The notes beneath the pieces were generated by a model, which was not told the DNA's origin, searched no databases, and saw nothing but the letters and a program-made list of their open reading frames with translations. Below, one piece after another: positions 26,323-37,475 of a stretch of 64,000 nucleotides of DNA. The position numbers and the translations under genes were made by a program. Where the stretch lies: the NCBI GenBank assembly GCA_019359045.1, contig JAHHIA010000001.1:766299-830298 (forward strand). The letters are read 5' to 3'. How positions within the stretch are numbered: the first letter of the stretch is position 1; each line of letters begins with the position of its first letter. This DNA comes from Scytolyngbya sp. HA4215-MV1 (lineage in GTDB: Bacteria; Cyanobacteriota; Cyanobacteriia; Leptolyngbyales; Leptolyngbyaceae).

Positions 26323-27276
26323 ATGACAATGGCAAGACGAACTCAAGCCGCAGAGTTGCAAGTCCGACTGCTGCGGGAAGGTATTGTTGAATCTCAGCAT
26401 CACGCGCAGGCAGTCGTCTGCGATAACCGGGGGCGCATTCTTCTAGTTGCGGGAAATTCTGAAACTGCAACTTTTGTGCGCTCTGCCCTGAAACCTTTTC
26501 AGGCACTTGCGATTACAACAACAGGCACTTTGGATCGCTATGGTTTAACTGATCGCGATCTGGCAATTATCTGTAGCTCTCACAAAGGCAAAATAGAGCA
26601 AGCTCGACAAGTATTTAATATTCTCTGGCGCTCTGATTTAGACCCTTCGGCGCTCCAATGCCCCATCCCTGTGGGTAAACGCAGTCCTCTAGAGCACAAT
26701 TGTTCTGGCAAGCATGCTGCGATGCTGGCAGTCTGCCAACAGCGCAATTGGTCGTTGAGTGGCTATCTTCAGCGTAGCCACCCAGTACAAACCTTGATAC
26801 TGAGCAAAATTTCTGAACTGCTCCGGATGCCTGCCGAAGAGTTTATCAGTGCGCGAGATGATTGTGGTGCACCCACTTATTTTATGCAATTGGGGCAAAT
26901 TGCTTCGTTGTATGCTCGGCTTGCCTCAGGGGATAAGCTTGATATGGAACGGATTGTGCGGGCAATGACGCACCACCCCACCATGATTGCGGGTGCGGGA
27001 GAGTTTGACACCGAACTGATGCGTCTGACTCAAGGTGAGTTGGTCAGCAAAGCCGGTGCAGAAGGGGTGCAATGTATCGGGCGAGTTGGTGAAGGCATGG
27101 GGCTAGCGATTAAGGTAATGGATGGAGCCAAGCGCGCCAAGCATGCGATCGCCATCCACCTCCTGAAGCAAATGGGCTGGATTACGCCTTCTGTAGCAGA
27201 GTCTCTGTCAGAAAGCTTTATGGCACTGAGCGACTTTACCCGGCTTGATGTGGTTGGCGAACTTTCCTTGCTTTAG
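26323..27276 (+). CDS. Asparaginase, Rhizobium etli AnsA type
   Basis: This 317-residue protein belongs to the asparaginase II family typified by Rhizobium etli, structurally related to serine beta-lactamase-like enzymes and unlike E. coli AnsA/AnsB. Family markers are VRSALKPFQALA, ICSSHKGKIEQ (with the catalytic serine and lysine region), LEHNCSGKHAAMLAVC, and RDDCGAPTYFM; the cysteine and lysine residues are those found at the zinc site and active site of the family. It would hydrolyse asparagine to aspartate and ammonia. It follows CGLD27 by 31 nt, so these genes may share a transcript. Confidence 0.87.
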   Translation: MTMARRTQAAELQVRLLREGIVESQHHAQAVVCDNRGRILLVAGNSETATFVRSALKPFQALAITTTGTLDRYGLTDRDLAIICSSHKGKIEQARQVFNILWRSDLDPSALQCPIPVGKRSPLEHNCSGKHAAMLAVCQQRNWSLSGYLQRSHPVQTLILSKISELLRMPAEEFISARDDCGAPTYFMQLGQIASLYARLASGDKLDMERIVRAMTHHPTMIAGAGEFDTELMRLTQGELVSKAGAEGVQCIGRVGEGMGLAIKVMDGAKRAKHAIAIHLLKQMGWITPSVAESLSESFMALSDFTRLDVVGELSLL

Positions 27277-27352
27277 TCACGCCTGTCATCAAACCTAGCC
27301 ATCGCTTCTTAATCTCCCTGCTAAAATCCAATAAAGTTTTGCACCTATTTAC

Positions 27353-29266
27353 ATGTCCGAGCCAGTTTTGGATGTTCGTAACCTGCAAGTTCAGTTCCAA
27401 ACCGACAGTGGTCTGGTAAGGGCAGTGGATAATGTCTCTTTCCAGGTTAGGCGGGGGCAGACGCTTGGCATTGTAGGCGAATCGGGTTCGGGAAAATCGG
27501 TGACTTCGCTGGCAGTCATGGGGTTAGTGCCTCCTCCTGGCGAGATCAGGGGTGGGGAAGTTTGGTTCTGTGAAGCTGAAAAACAACCCGTTGATTTGCT
27601 TGGGTTGTCGGAACGAGGACGGCGAGATTATCGGGGTGGGCAAATCTCGATGATTTTTCAGGAACCGATGAGTTCGCTGAATCCGGTTTATACCTGCGGG
27701 TTTCAACTGACTGAAGCGATTCAACTCCATCAGGAGGTATCAACCGCCGAAGCCCGTCGCAAAGCGATCGCCCTCTTACAAGAGGTGAGGCTTCTCCCAG
27801 ATGATGAAATCCTGAAACAGCGCTATCTGGAAGAATTTCATGCTCAGCATCCTGGCAAGCCAGAGCTAGCAGAGGCTGAAGTGCTTCAGCAGGTGAATCG
27901 ACAAAAGATGGCGATGCTCGATCGCTACCCGCATGAATTGTCGGGCGGACAAATCCAGCGGGTGATGATTGCGATGGCAATCTCTTGTAATCCCACCCTG
28001 TTGATTGCTGATGAGCCAACGACGGCACTGGATGTGACGGTTCAGGCAGCGATTTTGGATCTCTTGCGGGAATTGCGCGATCGGCGAGGCATGTCCATCA
28101 TGTTCATCACCCATGACCTGGGTATCATCGCGGAGATTGCCGACTCAGTTGCGGTCATGTTCCAGGGCAAAATTGTCGAATATGGCTCTGTTTGGCAGAT
28201 TTTTTCTAATCCCCAACATCCCTATACCAAAGGGTTGCTGACCTGCCGTCCGCGCCCTGATCTGCGTCTGCGCTATCTTCCTACTGTTTCAGACTTTATG
28301 GAAGTTGTGACTGCACCCAGCGGCGAAACGGTGATTCAAACCAAAGCAGTTGATGTGACACAAGCGCTGCAAGCTGCGGAAGAAGTGAGTGATGCGGAGC
28401 AAGAACAACGGTTAACGGCTTTGCAACAGCGATCGCCCTTGCTCTCGGTTCAGAATTTGCAGGTTGCTTTTCCGGTGAGAGGGATGTTTGGGCAAACCAA
28501 ACGTTATGTCCTGGCAGTCAACGATGTTTCGTTTCAGGTCTACCCCGGTGAGACATTGGGGTTGGTGGGAGAATCGGGATGTGGCAAAACTACGCTGGCA
28601 CGAGCCTTGCTTCAACTGATTAAACCCACACGCGGCACGGTCTGGTTTGATGGGCAAGATGTCATGACGCTGGCTGATCGTCCCTTGCGGCACCTTCGGC
28701 GAGAAATGCAAATTATCTTCCAGAATCCCTTTGGATCGCTGGATCCCCGGATGACTGTGGGAGCCGCCATCATGGAACCGATGCAAATTCATTTGTCAAC
28801 TAAAAATCGTCGCCAACACCGGGAGCGGACTGCCTACCTATTAGAGCGAGTTGGCTTAACTGCAAATTCTGTAGATCGCTACCCGCATGAATTTTCCGGA
28901 GGGCAGCGCCAGCGGATCTGCATCGCCCGATCGCTCGCCCTCAATCCCAAATTCATTATTTGCGATGAATCGGTCTCAGCGCTAGATGTTTCAGTTCAGG
29001 CGCAGGTGCTCAATCTCTTGAAGGAATTGCAAGCAGAATTTAACCTGACTTACATTTTCATCTCGCATGACCTGAGTGTAGTCAAGTTTATGAGCGATCG
29101 CATCATGGTAATGAATCGGGGCAAGATCGAAGAAATGGATTCCGCCGATCGTATCTACCGCACTCCTCAGCAACCCTACACGCAACAACTGATCTCGGCA
29201 ATTCCGCTGGGCAACCTCGAACAAATTCGCGCTCGACAGTCTCAGCGAGGCATTTCGGTCGGATAG
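27353..29266 (+). CDS. Dipeptide/oligopeptide-type ABC transporter, fused double ATPase
   Basis: This 637-residue protein has two complete ABC ATPase modules, as in GsiA/YejF-type peptide importers. Module 1 has Walker A GESGSGKS, a signature LSGGQIQRV and Walker [14 protein letters not shown]; module 2 has [35 protein letters not shown] and [15 protein letters not shown]. Oligopeptide-ATPase C-terminal extensions (HPYTKGLL... and [12 protein letters not shown]) follow each. No permease or solute-binding gene is nearby, so partners are encoded elsewhere. The asparaginase gene ends 76 nt upstream on the same strand. Confidence 0.9.
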   Translation: MSEPVLDVRNLQVQFQTDSGLVRAVDNVSFQVRRGQTLGIVGESGSGKSVTSLAVMGLVPPPGEIRGGEVWFCEAEKQPVDLLGLSERGRRDYRGGQISMIFQEPMSSLNPVYTCGFQLTEAIQLHQEVSTAEARRKAIALLQEVRLLPDDEILKQRYLEEFHAQHPGKPELAEAEVLQQVNRQKMAMLDRYPHELSGGQIQRVMIAMAISCNPTLLIADEPTTALDVTVQAAILDLLRELRDRRGMSIMFITHDLGIIAEIADSVAVMFQGKIVEYGSVWQIFSNPQHPYTKGLLTCRPRPDLRLRYLPTVSDFMEVVTAPSGETVIQTKAVDVTQALQAAEEVSDAEQEQRLTALQQRSPLLSVQNLQVAFPVRGMFGQTKRYVLAVNDVSFQVYPGETLGLVGESGCGKTTLARALLQLIKPTRGTVWFDGQDVMTLADRPLRHLRREMQIIFQNPFGSLDPRMTVGAAIMEPMQIHLSTKNRRQHRERTAYLLERVGLTANSVDRYPHEFSGGQRQRICIARSLALNPKFIICDESVSALDVSVQAQVLNLLKELQAEFNLTYIFISHDLSVVKFMSDRIMVMNRGKIEEMDSADRIYRTPQQPYTQQLISAIPLGNLEQIRARQSQRGISVG

Positions 29267-29578
29267 TGTAGAGATCAGCCGGTTCGCTTATCTTTTAAGA
29301 AATCAATAAAAGCGGCACAATTCTGTAAAAGCTCTATGTTTTGGTAGAGAGGGATCTGAGCGCTGACAAATTAAGGTGATAGGGTGGCAACACCAGCATT
29401 ATTGAATTGTCAGGTTCTCATACAGAGGGGTTGATACCCAGTATTTTTTAAGGGCAAAATTCTTCTCTCTCGTAGCCTGTTAAGACTTTCCTGCTGGCAC
29501 TCACAAAGCACTGAATAGTGGCTTGACAGAGGTGTTATCCTCCAAGGTGAGTGTGATCTGTGTAGAGTGTTAAGAATT

Positions 29579-31138
29579 ATGGTGTCAACCCCTGCCCGCG
29601 TCCAACGCCCCGGTTCAGTCGAATCTTCTGTGCCAAATCCCGTTTCTCAAGTTGTTGATGAAACTTCCCTCTCGGCACCAAATGTCATTGCGATCGCTCC
29701 AAAAGCAACGAAAATATCTCAGCTCATTCCTACATGGGAACCTTTGACCTTACCCTCTAGCCGATTGTTTGGTACCGATGGTATCCGTGGGCAAGCTGGA
29801 GACTTATTAACTGCACCTTTGGCAATGCAGATTGGTTTTTGGGCAGGGCAAGTTCTCTGTGGCGCTACCAGCCATTCTGGCCCGATTATTTTAGGTCAAG
29901 ACTCACGCAATTCCAGCGATATGCTGGCGATGGCGTTGTCTGCCGGACTTACGGCTGCTGGTTTAGAGGTGTGGAATTTGGGTTTATGCCCGACTCCCTG
30001 TGTCGCTTACCTGACCAGTCTGGCTAAGGCAGTCGGTGGCGTAATGATTTCTGCCAGCCACAATCCGCCTGAAGATAATGGCATCAAGTTTTTTGGTGCA
30101 GATGGCACTAAACTTTCTACTCATTTGCAAGAACAAATTGAAGCAGGTCTTCGGGGCAAGCGAGTCGCCTCCTCGAGGCTGATGAATACTGCCAATGTTT
30201 GGGGTAAGTCCTTTTATCGCCCAGAGTTAATTGAACAGTATACGGTGGCGTTGCAGCAACCTCTTTTACCTGAAGAAGATTTGTCAAATTTGCCTTTGCG
30301 CGGCATGAATATTGTTTTGGATCTGGCCTGGGGGGCTGCGGCTAACGTGGCTCCCAGCGTTTTTGCCAACATGGGGGCAGAGGTGGTTTGCCTCCACGAT
30401 CGTCCTGATGGCGATCGCATCAACGTTAACTGTGGCTCTACTCATCTTGCCCTATTGCAAAAAGCGGTGCTGGATAAGGGTGCCGACATGGGCTTTGCTT
30501 TTGATGGGGATGCTGATCGGGTTCTGGCTGTTGATAATACAGGACGGGCTGTGGATGGCGATTACATTCTCTATCTCTGGGGCAAGGCACTCCAACAGGC
30601 TGAACAACTTCCCAATAACACGATCGTTTCAACTGTCATGTCTAACTTAGGCTTTGAGCGGGCTTGGGAAAAACAAGGCGGCAAACTAGTTCGGGCAGCG
30701 GTAGGAGATCAATATGTCCATGCCGAAATGTTGCGCCACGGAGCCATGTTGGGAGGAGAGCAATCAGGACATATCCTTTGTCGGCATTATGGGATTGGTG
30801 GAGATGGACTGCTCACGGCTCTGCATCTAGCTGCTCTGGTGCAGCGATCGAAGAATTCCTTTGCGGCACTGGTCGATCAAAGCTTTCAAACCTATCCTCA
30901 GCTCTTAAAGAATGTGCGCGTCGAAGATCGCGCGCGTCGGCTCAATTGGCAAAACTGCGACCCTCTGGTTGGGGCGATCGCTGAGGCAGAGTCTGCGATG
31001 GGCAATCAGGGACGGATTCTCGTACGCGCTTCTGGCACTGAACCTGTGATTCGCGTCATGGTCGAAGCTGCCAAAGCAGACCTGGCAAACCACTGGTGCG
31101 AAAATCTGGTTTTAGCCGTCCGGCAACATTTAACATAA
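29579..31138 (+). CDS. glmM: Phosphoglucosamine mutase GlmM
   Basis: This 519-residue enzyme converts glucosamine-6-phosphate to glucosamine-1-phosphate for UDP-GlcNAc and peptidoglycan synthesis. It has the phosphoserine loop [18 protein letters not shown], the metal-binding [11 protein letters not shown] and the sugar-phosphate-binding [15 protein letters not shown]. The ATG at 29579 is preferred; a GTG at 29567 would add four residues. The first 65 residues are a non-conserved extension before the catalytic fold begins at [11 protein letters not shown], so the protein is longer than the roughly 450 residues usual for GlmM. A downstream start cannot be excluded. Confidence 0.9.
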   Translation: MVSTPARVQRPGSVESSVPNPVSQVVDETSLSAPNVIAIAPKATKISQLIPTWEPLTLPSSRLFGTDGIRGQAGDLLTAPLAMQIGFWAGQVLCGATSHSGPIILGQDSRNSSDMLAMALSAGLTAAGLEVWNLGLCPTPCVAYLTSLAKAVGGVMISASHNPPEDNGIKFFGADGTKLSTHLQEQIEAGLRGKRVASSRLMNTANVWGKSFYRPELIEQYTVALQQPLLPEEDLSNLPLRGMNIVLDLAWGAAANVAPSVFANMGAEVVCLHDRPDGDRINVNCGSTHLALLQKAVLDKGADMGFAFDGDADRVLAVDNTGRAVDGDYILYLWGKALQQAEQLPNNTIVSTVMSNLGFERAWEKQGGKLVRAAVGDQYVHAEMLRHGAMLGGEQSGHILCRHYGIGGDGLLTALHLAALVQRSKNSFAALVDQSFQTYPQLLKNVRVEDRARRLNWQNCDPLVGAIAEAESAMGNQGRILVRASGTEPVIRVMVEAAKADLANHWCENLVLAVRQHLT

Positions 31139-31205
31139 AGGCTAGTAAAAGGGCGGAGGGGTGGAAGCGTAAAGTGGTCAACGAGCTTCCTTCTCCTCTT
31201 CCCCA

Positions 31206-33347
31206 TCACCCCTTCACTTCCCTGACAAAAAGAGCGCACTCGTAGCGATTCTTCCCCCGTTCTTTGGCTTGATACATGGCTACATCGGCACTTTTGATTA
31301 GCACATCCATTTCTTCGCCATTAAAAGGATAAAGGCTAATGCCGATACTGGTGGTCACCTGAATCGTATGTTGTCCCAACTGAAAGGATTGAGATAGGGC
31401 TGATAAAATCTTTTCGGCTACTCGAATAGCATCTTGTTCGTCTTTAATTCCAGAGAGGATAATGGTAAATTCATCTCCTCCCAAACGTGCAACTGTATCA
31501 CTCCCTCTGAGGCAATTGGTCAAACGTTGCGCTACGTTTTTGAGTAATAAATCACCTGCATCATGTCCCAAGGTGTCATTAATTCGTTTGAACCCATCCA
31601 AATCTAAAAATAGGAGGGCGATGAGTTTTTGTTGATTTTGTGCCCAAGCAAGGGTTTGCTCCAAACGTTCATAGAAAGCTTTGCGGTTAGGTAACCCGGT
31701 TAGGACATCGTAGTAAGCATTTTTTTCGAGTTCTTGCTCTCGATTTTTGCGTTCAGTAATATCTCGAATGACGCCAACCAGGAAAATATTACCAGCAGCA
31801 TCTCGGTGTAGCGATCGCCGCGTTGCAATGAGATGGGTATTACCCCAAATATCGGTAAAGTATTCTTCACTTTCACCGCCTGCTTTTCCTGCAAATACTT
31901 GCTGATCTTGTTGGCGAAAGGTTGTCGCCTCTTCTCTCCGAAAAAAATCGTCATCCGATTTATTGAGCAAAGTTTCCAACGGTAGACCAATTAATTCGCA
32001 AAATGCCTGATTGAGAACGATCCAGCGATAGCCCTGATCTTTGACAAAAATAGGGTCGGGAATGGTGTTAATCACACTTTGGAGAAATTCTTTAGAGCGT
32101 TTGAGTTCCTCTTTTTGGTATGCCAGGTAACTCATCATGACGATCGACGATCCAGTCAAAGCCATGAGCGGCGGCACGAACGGAATCCACCACCCAACTA
32201 AAAGGCTGAGATAACTGATCAGAAATAGTGTGGTACTTGCCAGCAAGAAATTCAGAATAGATCGTTGGGGCAACCGTAGTTTCCAACTCAGGCTCCCCCC
32301 TACCCATGCCCAAACTAAAATCCAAAGCCATTCCCAGGGTTCCCACCAGGTTTGCAGCAGGGGACGCTCTTCCAGCGCCGCACTGAGGATCTGGCTAATA
32401 AAGTTTGCTTGTAACTCAATTCCTGTCATTTCCTCTGAATTGCCGATTAGCCCTCCACTATAAGGCGTGTAGACAAAATCTTTGAGACTGGTTGCGGTTG
32501 AGCCGATTAAAACAATGCGATCGCGAAACAGATCGGGTGAAATTTTGCCTGCCAGCACATCCATCATGGAGACCTGACGAAAACTCCCCAACGGACCTCG
32601 AAAGTTTGCCAGGATCTGGTATCCGCCTGCATCAGCTCGGACGTATGCTCCATCATTTTTCCGAAATTTTGGAAATATTGCCTGCCTCAATTGCACATTC
32701 CCAGATTGATCAGCGGCGGCTTGAGGCTCAATTTTTTGTTCTTTCAGGTAGCGTAATGCCAACGCCAGCGCAAAGCTCTGATCAAACTGTTGTGCTTCAG
32801 TCTCCCAGTACAACAAACTTCGCCGCACTCTCCCATCCGCATCAAACACGAAATTGTTGAACCCAATCTGTTGGTGCTGGTTAAGCAAGGGTGGGGGTAA
32901 GACTCCGATTCCATTCTGATCGGGTAACTTTTTGATCCCAATCAAATTGGGAAAGGTTTTGTATACCTGAAGCAAGTCTTCGTTGCCTGGTGGCACAGGG
33001 AAATCACGATATAGGTCAAGACCGATCGCGCGCGGTTGGTAAGTTTTCAGTTTTTTTAGCAAAGTTGCTAGGAGCTGATCGGAAATGGGCCACCTTCCCA
33101 CCTGACGCAAATCGGTTTCGCCAATCCCAACAATCACAATGCGTTCATCCACAGGCTCTAACGGACGCAAAGTGACAAGCTGGTCAAACGCGACTAGCTC
33201 CAAGGTTTGTAACCAACCTGCATAACGTAACAGCAAAACACATCCTGCTACGCCCAAGGAAGTTAAAAAAATTCTGTGCTTGCCCAAAACGCTCTGTTTC
33301 AGGAACGTCCAGTTCTTTTCTTGGCGCTTACTCAGTCGCCTGATCAT
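31206..33347 (-). CDS. CHASE2-PAS-GGDEF membrane diguanylate cyclase
   Basis: This 713-residue signalling protein would make cyclic di-GMP in response to an extracytoplasmic signal. After an N-terminal membrane helix (about 27-43) comes a CHASE2 sensor domain (about 45-325; FDQLVTLRPLEPVDERIVIV and RDRIVLIGSTATSLKDFV), then three membrane helices (about 335-405), a PAS domain (about 420-540; LQSVINTIPDPIFVKDQGYR) and a C-terminal GGDEF domain with the active motif RLGGDEFTIIL. No EAL domain is present. The gene is convergent with glmM and monocistronic. Confidence 0.92.
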   Translation of the reverse strand: MIRRLSKRQEKNWTFLKQSVLGKHRIFLTSLGVAGCVLLLRYAGWLQTLELVAFDQLVTLRPLEPVDERIVIVGIGETDLRQVGRWPISDQLLATLLKKLKTYQPRAIGLDLYRDFPVPPGNEDLLQVYKTFPNLIGIKKLPDQNGIGVLPPPLLNQHQQIGFNNFVFDADGRVRRSLLYWETEAQQFDQSFALALALRYLKEQKIEPQAAADQSGNVQLRQAIFPKFRKNDGAYVRADAGGYQILANFRGPLGSFRQVSMMDVLAGKISPDLFRDRIVLIGSTATSLKDFVYTPYSGGLIGNSEEMTGIELQANFISQILSAALEERPLLQTWWEPWEWLWILVWAWVGGSLSWKLRLPQRSILNFLLASTTLFLISYLSLLVGWWIPFVPPLMALTGSSIVMMSYLAYQKEELKRSKEFLQSVINTIPDPIFVKDQGYRWIVLNQAFCELIGLPLETLLNKSDDDFFRREEATTFRQQDQQVFAGKAGGESEEYFTDIWGNTHLIATRRSLHRDAAGNIFLVGVIRDITERKNREQELEKNAYYDVLTGLPNRKAFYERLEQTLAWAQNQQKLIALLFLDLDGFKRINDTLGHDAGDLLLKNVAQRLTNCLRGSDTVARLGGDEFTIILSGIKDEQDAIRVAEKILSALSQSFQLGQHTIQVTTSIGISLYPFNGEEMDVLIKSADVAMYQAKERGKNRYECALFVREVKG

Positions 33348-33606
33348 GGGTTTGACGGCACATTAATTGTTGGCAAAATATTATCATCCGAAAGATTCAG
33401 ACACTCATTGGTGCTGTCCTGGATGTGCAACATCCCCTATGGGTTTCGAGTCTGTTTTTGTTTACGAATAGGGAGGGGGCGAAATTGAGCAATATCACAG
33501 CAGAGAACAGGTTTTCAAAGCCAAGGTCCAGTCCATACAGCTGGATAAGAAATCGGGGTTAATCGACATAGTATAGACAATCAATGTGGATCCATCGCAT
33601 TCTCCG

Positions 33607-35556
33607 TCATTTTGGCAATGGTTTGGTTGGGGGCACACTGTTTTGGCAGTAGTCCTTAAATCGTTGAGACAATTGAGTCGGGCTAAGCGATTGCGTCCAA
33701 TATTCAGTCAAGGCATGACCGAATGCCCAGGCATTGCGATCGGGGGGAACCGAGTTTTCTAATAATAGGGGCCACATCACCCCTAGATTAAAATCAGGCG
33801 AATTAGTTTCTTCTATAGAAAAAAAGGAAAACAATTCGTATGCCATCTGGAGTTTGCCGATCACAATGGGAAGTTGCTCCACAGGGATTTTTTCTGCCAA
33901 GAGCAATGCTAGGTTGGGAGATCCCGTTGCCAGCGTGGAAATGAAGCTCAGGACAGGGCTTTTGAGCAATGCAGTTAATCCTTGGGTGGTTGCCATCTGA
34001 AATGTATAGTGGTCAATGATCTGGGCAGCAGCAATAACGCGAGCTTCTAAAGTTTTCAAAAAGCGGGCAAGGCGAAATTGTTTGGCTGGGGCGATCGCGT
34101 CTAATAAGGCAAAGGATAACGCCTCAACTCCCCAGGCAACCCGGTTGGTGGCAATATCTGCTGTGACCAATGGTAATAGGGTCGTGCAAAAGGGAGCGAA
34201 CAATTCTGCACGATAATGGACCGCCTCACGAATTGAAATTTCTTTGGGTCGATCGCCGATTTGCCAGTCATAGGGCGGTTGCCATTCGCGCAGGGGACGT
34301 AAACGATCGACCTGGCTCACCACGGCGATCACTGGCAAGTTCTCCACTTCAGTTTTCACTTGGCGCAAAAAATCCAGATCGGCTGCCAATGCTGGATCGA
34401 GAGCGGGCACGACTAGCAGTAGTAAATCTGCTTGGTGTGCTTGTGCCAACACCTGTTCTCGCAGTTCCGCTTGTCCAATTTGTTCGTAGCCAGGAGTATC
34501 CCAAAGGGTCAAATTTTCTCCCGTTGTCAGTTGCCAGTGATAGTCTTGAATGCGATCGGTGCTGGGCAAGCGATCGACGTTGGCGCGCGGCTCAACAAAC
34601 AGCGTGTTGATCAAGCTACTCTTGCCTGCCCCTGTACGTCCAACCAGCAAAACATTGACGGGCTTTTGCTCAACCATTTCTGGCGTTTCTGCCTGGGTGA
34701 GAATCTCGCGCAACGTCTGAGTCTGGGGCTTGGCAGCCGTCAATGCAGCAGATTCAGAGGAAGGCGCTTGGGCTGCACTCACCGTCCCGCTATAGAGGGC
34801 GATCGCCTGCCGACCCAAGTTACGCAGCACTGCTTCCCGCATCATTTGTCCCAGATTAATCAGGAGCGCCTGGTTGGCTTGCTCGTTATACCGGCGAGAG
34901 GCAGTTCTTGCTACGGCTGCCACTGGATTGAGTAGCCATTGTGCCCAATTCCAAACTTGCTGGACTTTGCGGGCAGAAGGCTCCAGCTTTTGATACACTT
35001 CGTAGGCTTGATAGACTTGCCCGACAGTGACCTGATTGAGCAGCGGAGAGAGCTTTTGCATCCACGGGTCCAAATCATCTACTGTGCCCCGCAGCAACCT
35101 GTAAGCCTGGGGTACATAAATATTAAGTAAAGGATATTTGACTTCTGGATAGTAAACATGAGCGGTCGCGGTCACCAGCGATCGGCACCGTTCCCAAAAT
35201 TTTGCCCAGTCTTGCCAAGGGGGCGGATCTGCCTGAGATGCTTGCAAAATATCACGCAGAGCGGTTTCAGCTTGCTGAGTCGCTGCGCTCTGGTCGGTGG
35301 GCGTGTTGAACTTCAGAGGAGACTCTAACTCGGCAGTCAATTCTGCCATAACCGTTTCTACCTGATCCATGCCAGGTAAACGAGTCCACTTGACCAATAA
35401 CCAGCGCCAGCCAACCAATCCCAGAATAATGACTGCCCAGATCCAGTTAATTCCCCATTCACTGATTTCTAGACTGGCTGCCACCATCAAAAAGCTGACA
35501 ATCCCAATAAAGGGCAAGCCCAAAACGCCCCATTGCCATAACTTTAAGCGCACCAT
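33607..35556 (-). CDS. Membrane-anchored Era-like GTPase
   Basis: This 649-residue protein has two N-terminal membrane helices (about 11-30 and 35-53), a helical region, and a G domain in the middle: G1 GRTGAGKSS followed by LINTLF, G3 WDTPGYEQIG, and a G4 SQVD (the usual N/TKxD is here SQVD). The C-terminal third is a helical, partly hydrophobic region like the DUF697 domain of YcjF-type GTPases. Such GTPases are common in cyanobacteria; roles in membrane or envelope homeostasis are proposed but unproven. It is transcribed alone. Confidence 0.8.
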   Translation of the reverse strand: MVRLKLWQWGVLGLPFIGIVSFLMVAASLEISEWGINWIWAVIILGLVGWRWLLVKWTRLPGMDQVETVMAELTAELESPLKFNTPTDQSAATQQAETALRDILQASQADPPPWQDWAKFWERCRSLVTATAHVYYPEVKYPLLNIYVPQAYRLLRGTVDDLDPWMQKLSPLLNQVTVGQVYQAYEVYQKLEPSARKVQQVWNWAQWLLNPVAAVARTASRRYNEQANQALLINLGQMMREAVLRNLGRQAIALYSGTVSAAQAPSSESAALTAAKPQTQTLREILTQAETPEMVEQKPVNVLLVGRTGAGKSSLINTLFVEPRANVDRLPSTDRIQDYHWQLTTGENLTLWDTPGYEQIGQAELREQVLAQAHQADLLLLVVPALDPALAADLDFLRQVKTEVENLPVIAVVSQVDRLRPLREWQPPYDWQIGDRPKEISIREAVHYRAELFAPFCTTLLPLVTADIATNRVAWGVEALSFALLDAIAPAKQFRLARFLKTLEARVIAAAQIIDHYTFQMATTQGLTALLKSPVLSFISTLATGSPNLALLLAEKIPVEQLPIVIGKLQMAYELFSFFSIEETNSPDFNLGVMWPLLLENSVPPDRNAWAFGHALTEYWTQSLSPTQLSQRFKDYCQNSVPPTKPLPK

Positions 35557-35640
35557 AACTTCTTGCCAATTGCTCTGTTTCCAGTGTACGCAACAGGCTA
35601 AGAAACGTAGCGAATTCAGTCTAATGCCTATTCAGCGACA

Positions 35641-35805
35641 TTAGTTCCTTAGGGAAAAAGGAAAAGACAACCGATGTAGAGAAGCGGAAAAACGAAATGA
35701 GGAGCTGGACTGAGGCTGCAAATAACTTGCCACTAGAGACAATGCAATGGTAATTGCAATCGCGTGAAGCACGATCGCGGTGCGCTTAGAGAAGGTATCT
35801 GACAT
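35641..35805 (-). CDS. Possible small single-pass membrane protein (54 residues)
   Basis: An ATG frame from 35805 to a TAA at 35641 encodes 54 residues with a short basic start (MSDTFSKRT) and one hydrophobic segment (residues 10-29, AIVLHAIAITIALSLVASYL), then a Ser/Phe-rich tail. This is a plausible small membrane protein in the 395-nt gap between the GTPase and VKOR genes. The ribosome binding site is poor (a GGAGAA lies about 25 nt upstream), so this is tentative. No other gene is apparent in that gap. Confidence 0.3.
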   Translation of the reverse strand: MSDTFSKRTAIVLHAIAITIALSLVASYLQPQSSSSFRFSASLHRLSFPFSLRN

Positions 35806-35951
35806 GACGATTCAGGAGAGCAACTGATTTCTCCTTTATCGCACGACAATTCATTTTTGCCTGTGATTTCCAGACAAGAATTATAGGATTTAAGGCACAG
35901 ATCAGGAGTGATCGTCATCCCGCTTTGGGCAGAAAATTGAACTGATGAGTT

Positions 35952-36872
35952 TTACGGTGTTTTTTGAAACTTCATCGAACCTTTATAGCCAGCCAATTTA
36001 GCCAGATCCGCTAAAGGTTGAGTTCCCTGATAAAACTTGCCATTGATTTCCCAAGTTGGATAACTTTTGATCCCTGCCGCTTGACAGCGTTGAGCCTGAG
36101 ATTTCTCCCCGTTAGGATCGCATTCAATATATTCAATTTTGCTAAAGGCTTGTTTGCCAAATAATTCTTTTTGCTCTGCACAGTGAGGACACCAGTATGC
36201 CCCGTACATTCTGACGCCAGATTGCCTCAAGTAAGTAGCTAGAGACACCTCTGCCGAACCCGATCCACCTTGTACTGTTCCCGTCGAATCAACCCCTGCA
36301 TAGATCCCTAGAGTTCCCACCAGTGTGACCATGCTCACTACAATTCCAGTAAAAATAAGCTGCCCCACATCTTCCCAAGCTCGACCGATCAATGTCAGAA
36401 CAAAGAGAGTCGTGGCAAAGATGGCAGAAGCGACACAGTAATAGCAGAGAGCCTTCAGCCCATTCACAGCCACAAACTTAGAAGCCATGATATACATCAG
36501 GTAGCCGCTAAAAAGCAACATTGCGGTTGAGCCAACAAAGAGCAAAAACCAGGTTTTGTTTTCAAGATCAGTCCGAAATTGCTTTTTCTCTTCTGGATTA
36601 ACTGCCAACGGGATCAGGGCAAAAGCTGCCATTGCCGCGTATGCGAGCAACCCGTATAGCGCCAGAGGCAACCCAAAAACACTAGCATAAGGACTGGAAA
36701 GCACCTGCTCACAACCGCCTGTGGGACAAGCCGTTTCGTTGCCTGTAAATTTAGTGATGGTAATATAAGCCGTATTAATGGCTCCCAGGATGGCAACTGC
36801 TCCAATCAATACACGGGACCAGCGCTGAATCCAGGGTGCAGAACGACGACGACTGGCAAGGTTCTTAGACAT
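35952..36872 (-). CDS. VKOR-thioredoxin fusion (disulfide bond formation)
   Basis: This 306-residue inner/thylakoid membrane protein joins a vitamin K epoxide reductase (VKOR) domain to a thioredoxin-like domain, an arrangement known from cyanobacteria and plant LTO1. The VKOR part (about 1-195, with several membrane helices) has the loop cysteines C49/C54 (ACPTGGC) and the active-site pair C143/C146 (CYYC). The C-terminal domain (from about 210) has CPHC at 228-231 in YGAYWCPHCAEQ. It would oxidise protein thiols in the lumen or periplasm using quinone as electron acceptor. A thioredoxin-like gene with the same motif and btpA lie upstream on the same strand. Confidence 0.93.
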   Translation of the reverse strand: MSKNLASRRRSAPWIQRWSRVLIGAVAILGAINTAYITITKFTGNETACPTGGCEQVLSSPYASVFGLPLALYGLLAYAAMAAFALIPLAVNPEEKKQFRTDLENKTWFLLFVGSTAMLLFSGYLMYIMASKFVAVNGLKALCYYCVASAIFATTLFVLTLIGRAWEDVGQLIFTGIVVSMVTLVGTLGIYAGVDSTGTVQGGSGSAEVSLATYLRQSGVRMYGAYWCPHCAEQKELFGKQAFSKIEYIECDPNGEKSQAQRCQAAGIKSYPTWEINGKFYQGTQPLADLAKLAGYKGSMKFQKTP

Positions 36873-37018
36873 CGACTCGCTTCCTGATCAAATGTTTTGT
36901 CCGGGACAATTAAACTGTTCCTATTTTGCCTGATTTCGTTAGAGCAATTGTGCTCAGAGATGGGCTAAAGGTCGCCACGCCTTATATAAACTGCAGAGAT
37001 CGCGACTAGAAATCGCGA

Positions 37019-37471
37019 CTAGAAATTGTGAGCACCAGAGTACCCTGATAAATTGGCTAGTTCTTCGAGAGAATGCACTCCGACATAGTATTTACCGTCA
37101 ATCACCCAGGTGGGATAAGCCTGAATTTTGGCAGCTTTACATACTTCTGGCTGGGCATGATAGCCCCCTACAGCACATTCAACGTAATTGATGTAAAGGT
37201 TGAAAGCGGTTTGACCAAACAAGCGACGCTGCTCGGCACAGTGAGGGCACCAATAAGCTCCATACATTTTGGCTCCGATCGCCCGCAGGTGGCGTGCCAA
37301 TGCGATCGCCTCGGTTGAAGAAGTGGCTGCCCTGATTTGGGATGGTGCGGTTTGGGCGATCGCGCCCGAAATTGTCATCTGAGCCATTCCCCATCCGGCG
37401 CTGATGAAAATTCCAAGCCCGACCACCCGCAATAATTGGCGCTGCCAACGAAAAAAAAGCACGTGACTCAT
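37019..37471 (-). CDS. Exported thioredoxin-like protein, paralogue of the VKOR C-terminal domain
   Basis: This 150-residue protein has an N-terminal signal or anchor segment (about residues 14-40, LRVVGLGIFISAGWGMAQMT) and one thioredoxin-like domain. Its active site YGAYWCPHCAEQRRLFG (C75, C78) and ending WVIDGKYYVGVHSLEELANL closely parallel the VKOR fusion encoded next door. It is probably an extracytoplasmic partner or substrate-specific oxidoreductase working with it. I use the ATG at 37471, 5 nt past the btpA stop; an upstream in-frame start at 37558 would overlap btpA. Confidence 0.85.
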   Translation of the reverse strand: MSHVLFFRWQRQLLRVVGLGIFISAGWGMAQMTISGAIAQTAPSQIRAATSSTEAIALARHLRAIGAKMYGAYWCPHCAEQRRLFGQTAFNLYINYVECAVGGYHAQPEVCKAAKIQAYPTWVIDGKYYVGVHSLEELANLSGYSGAHNF

Positions 37472-37475
37472 ACCA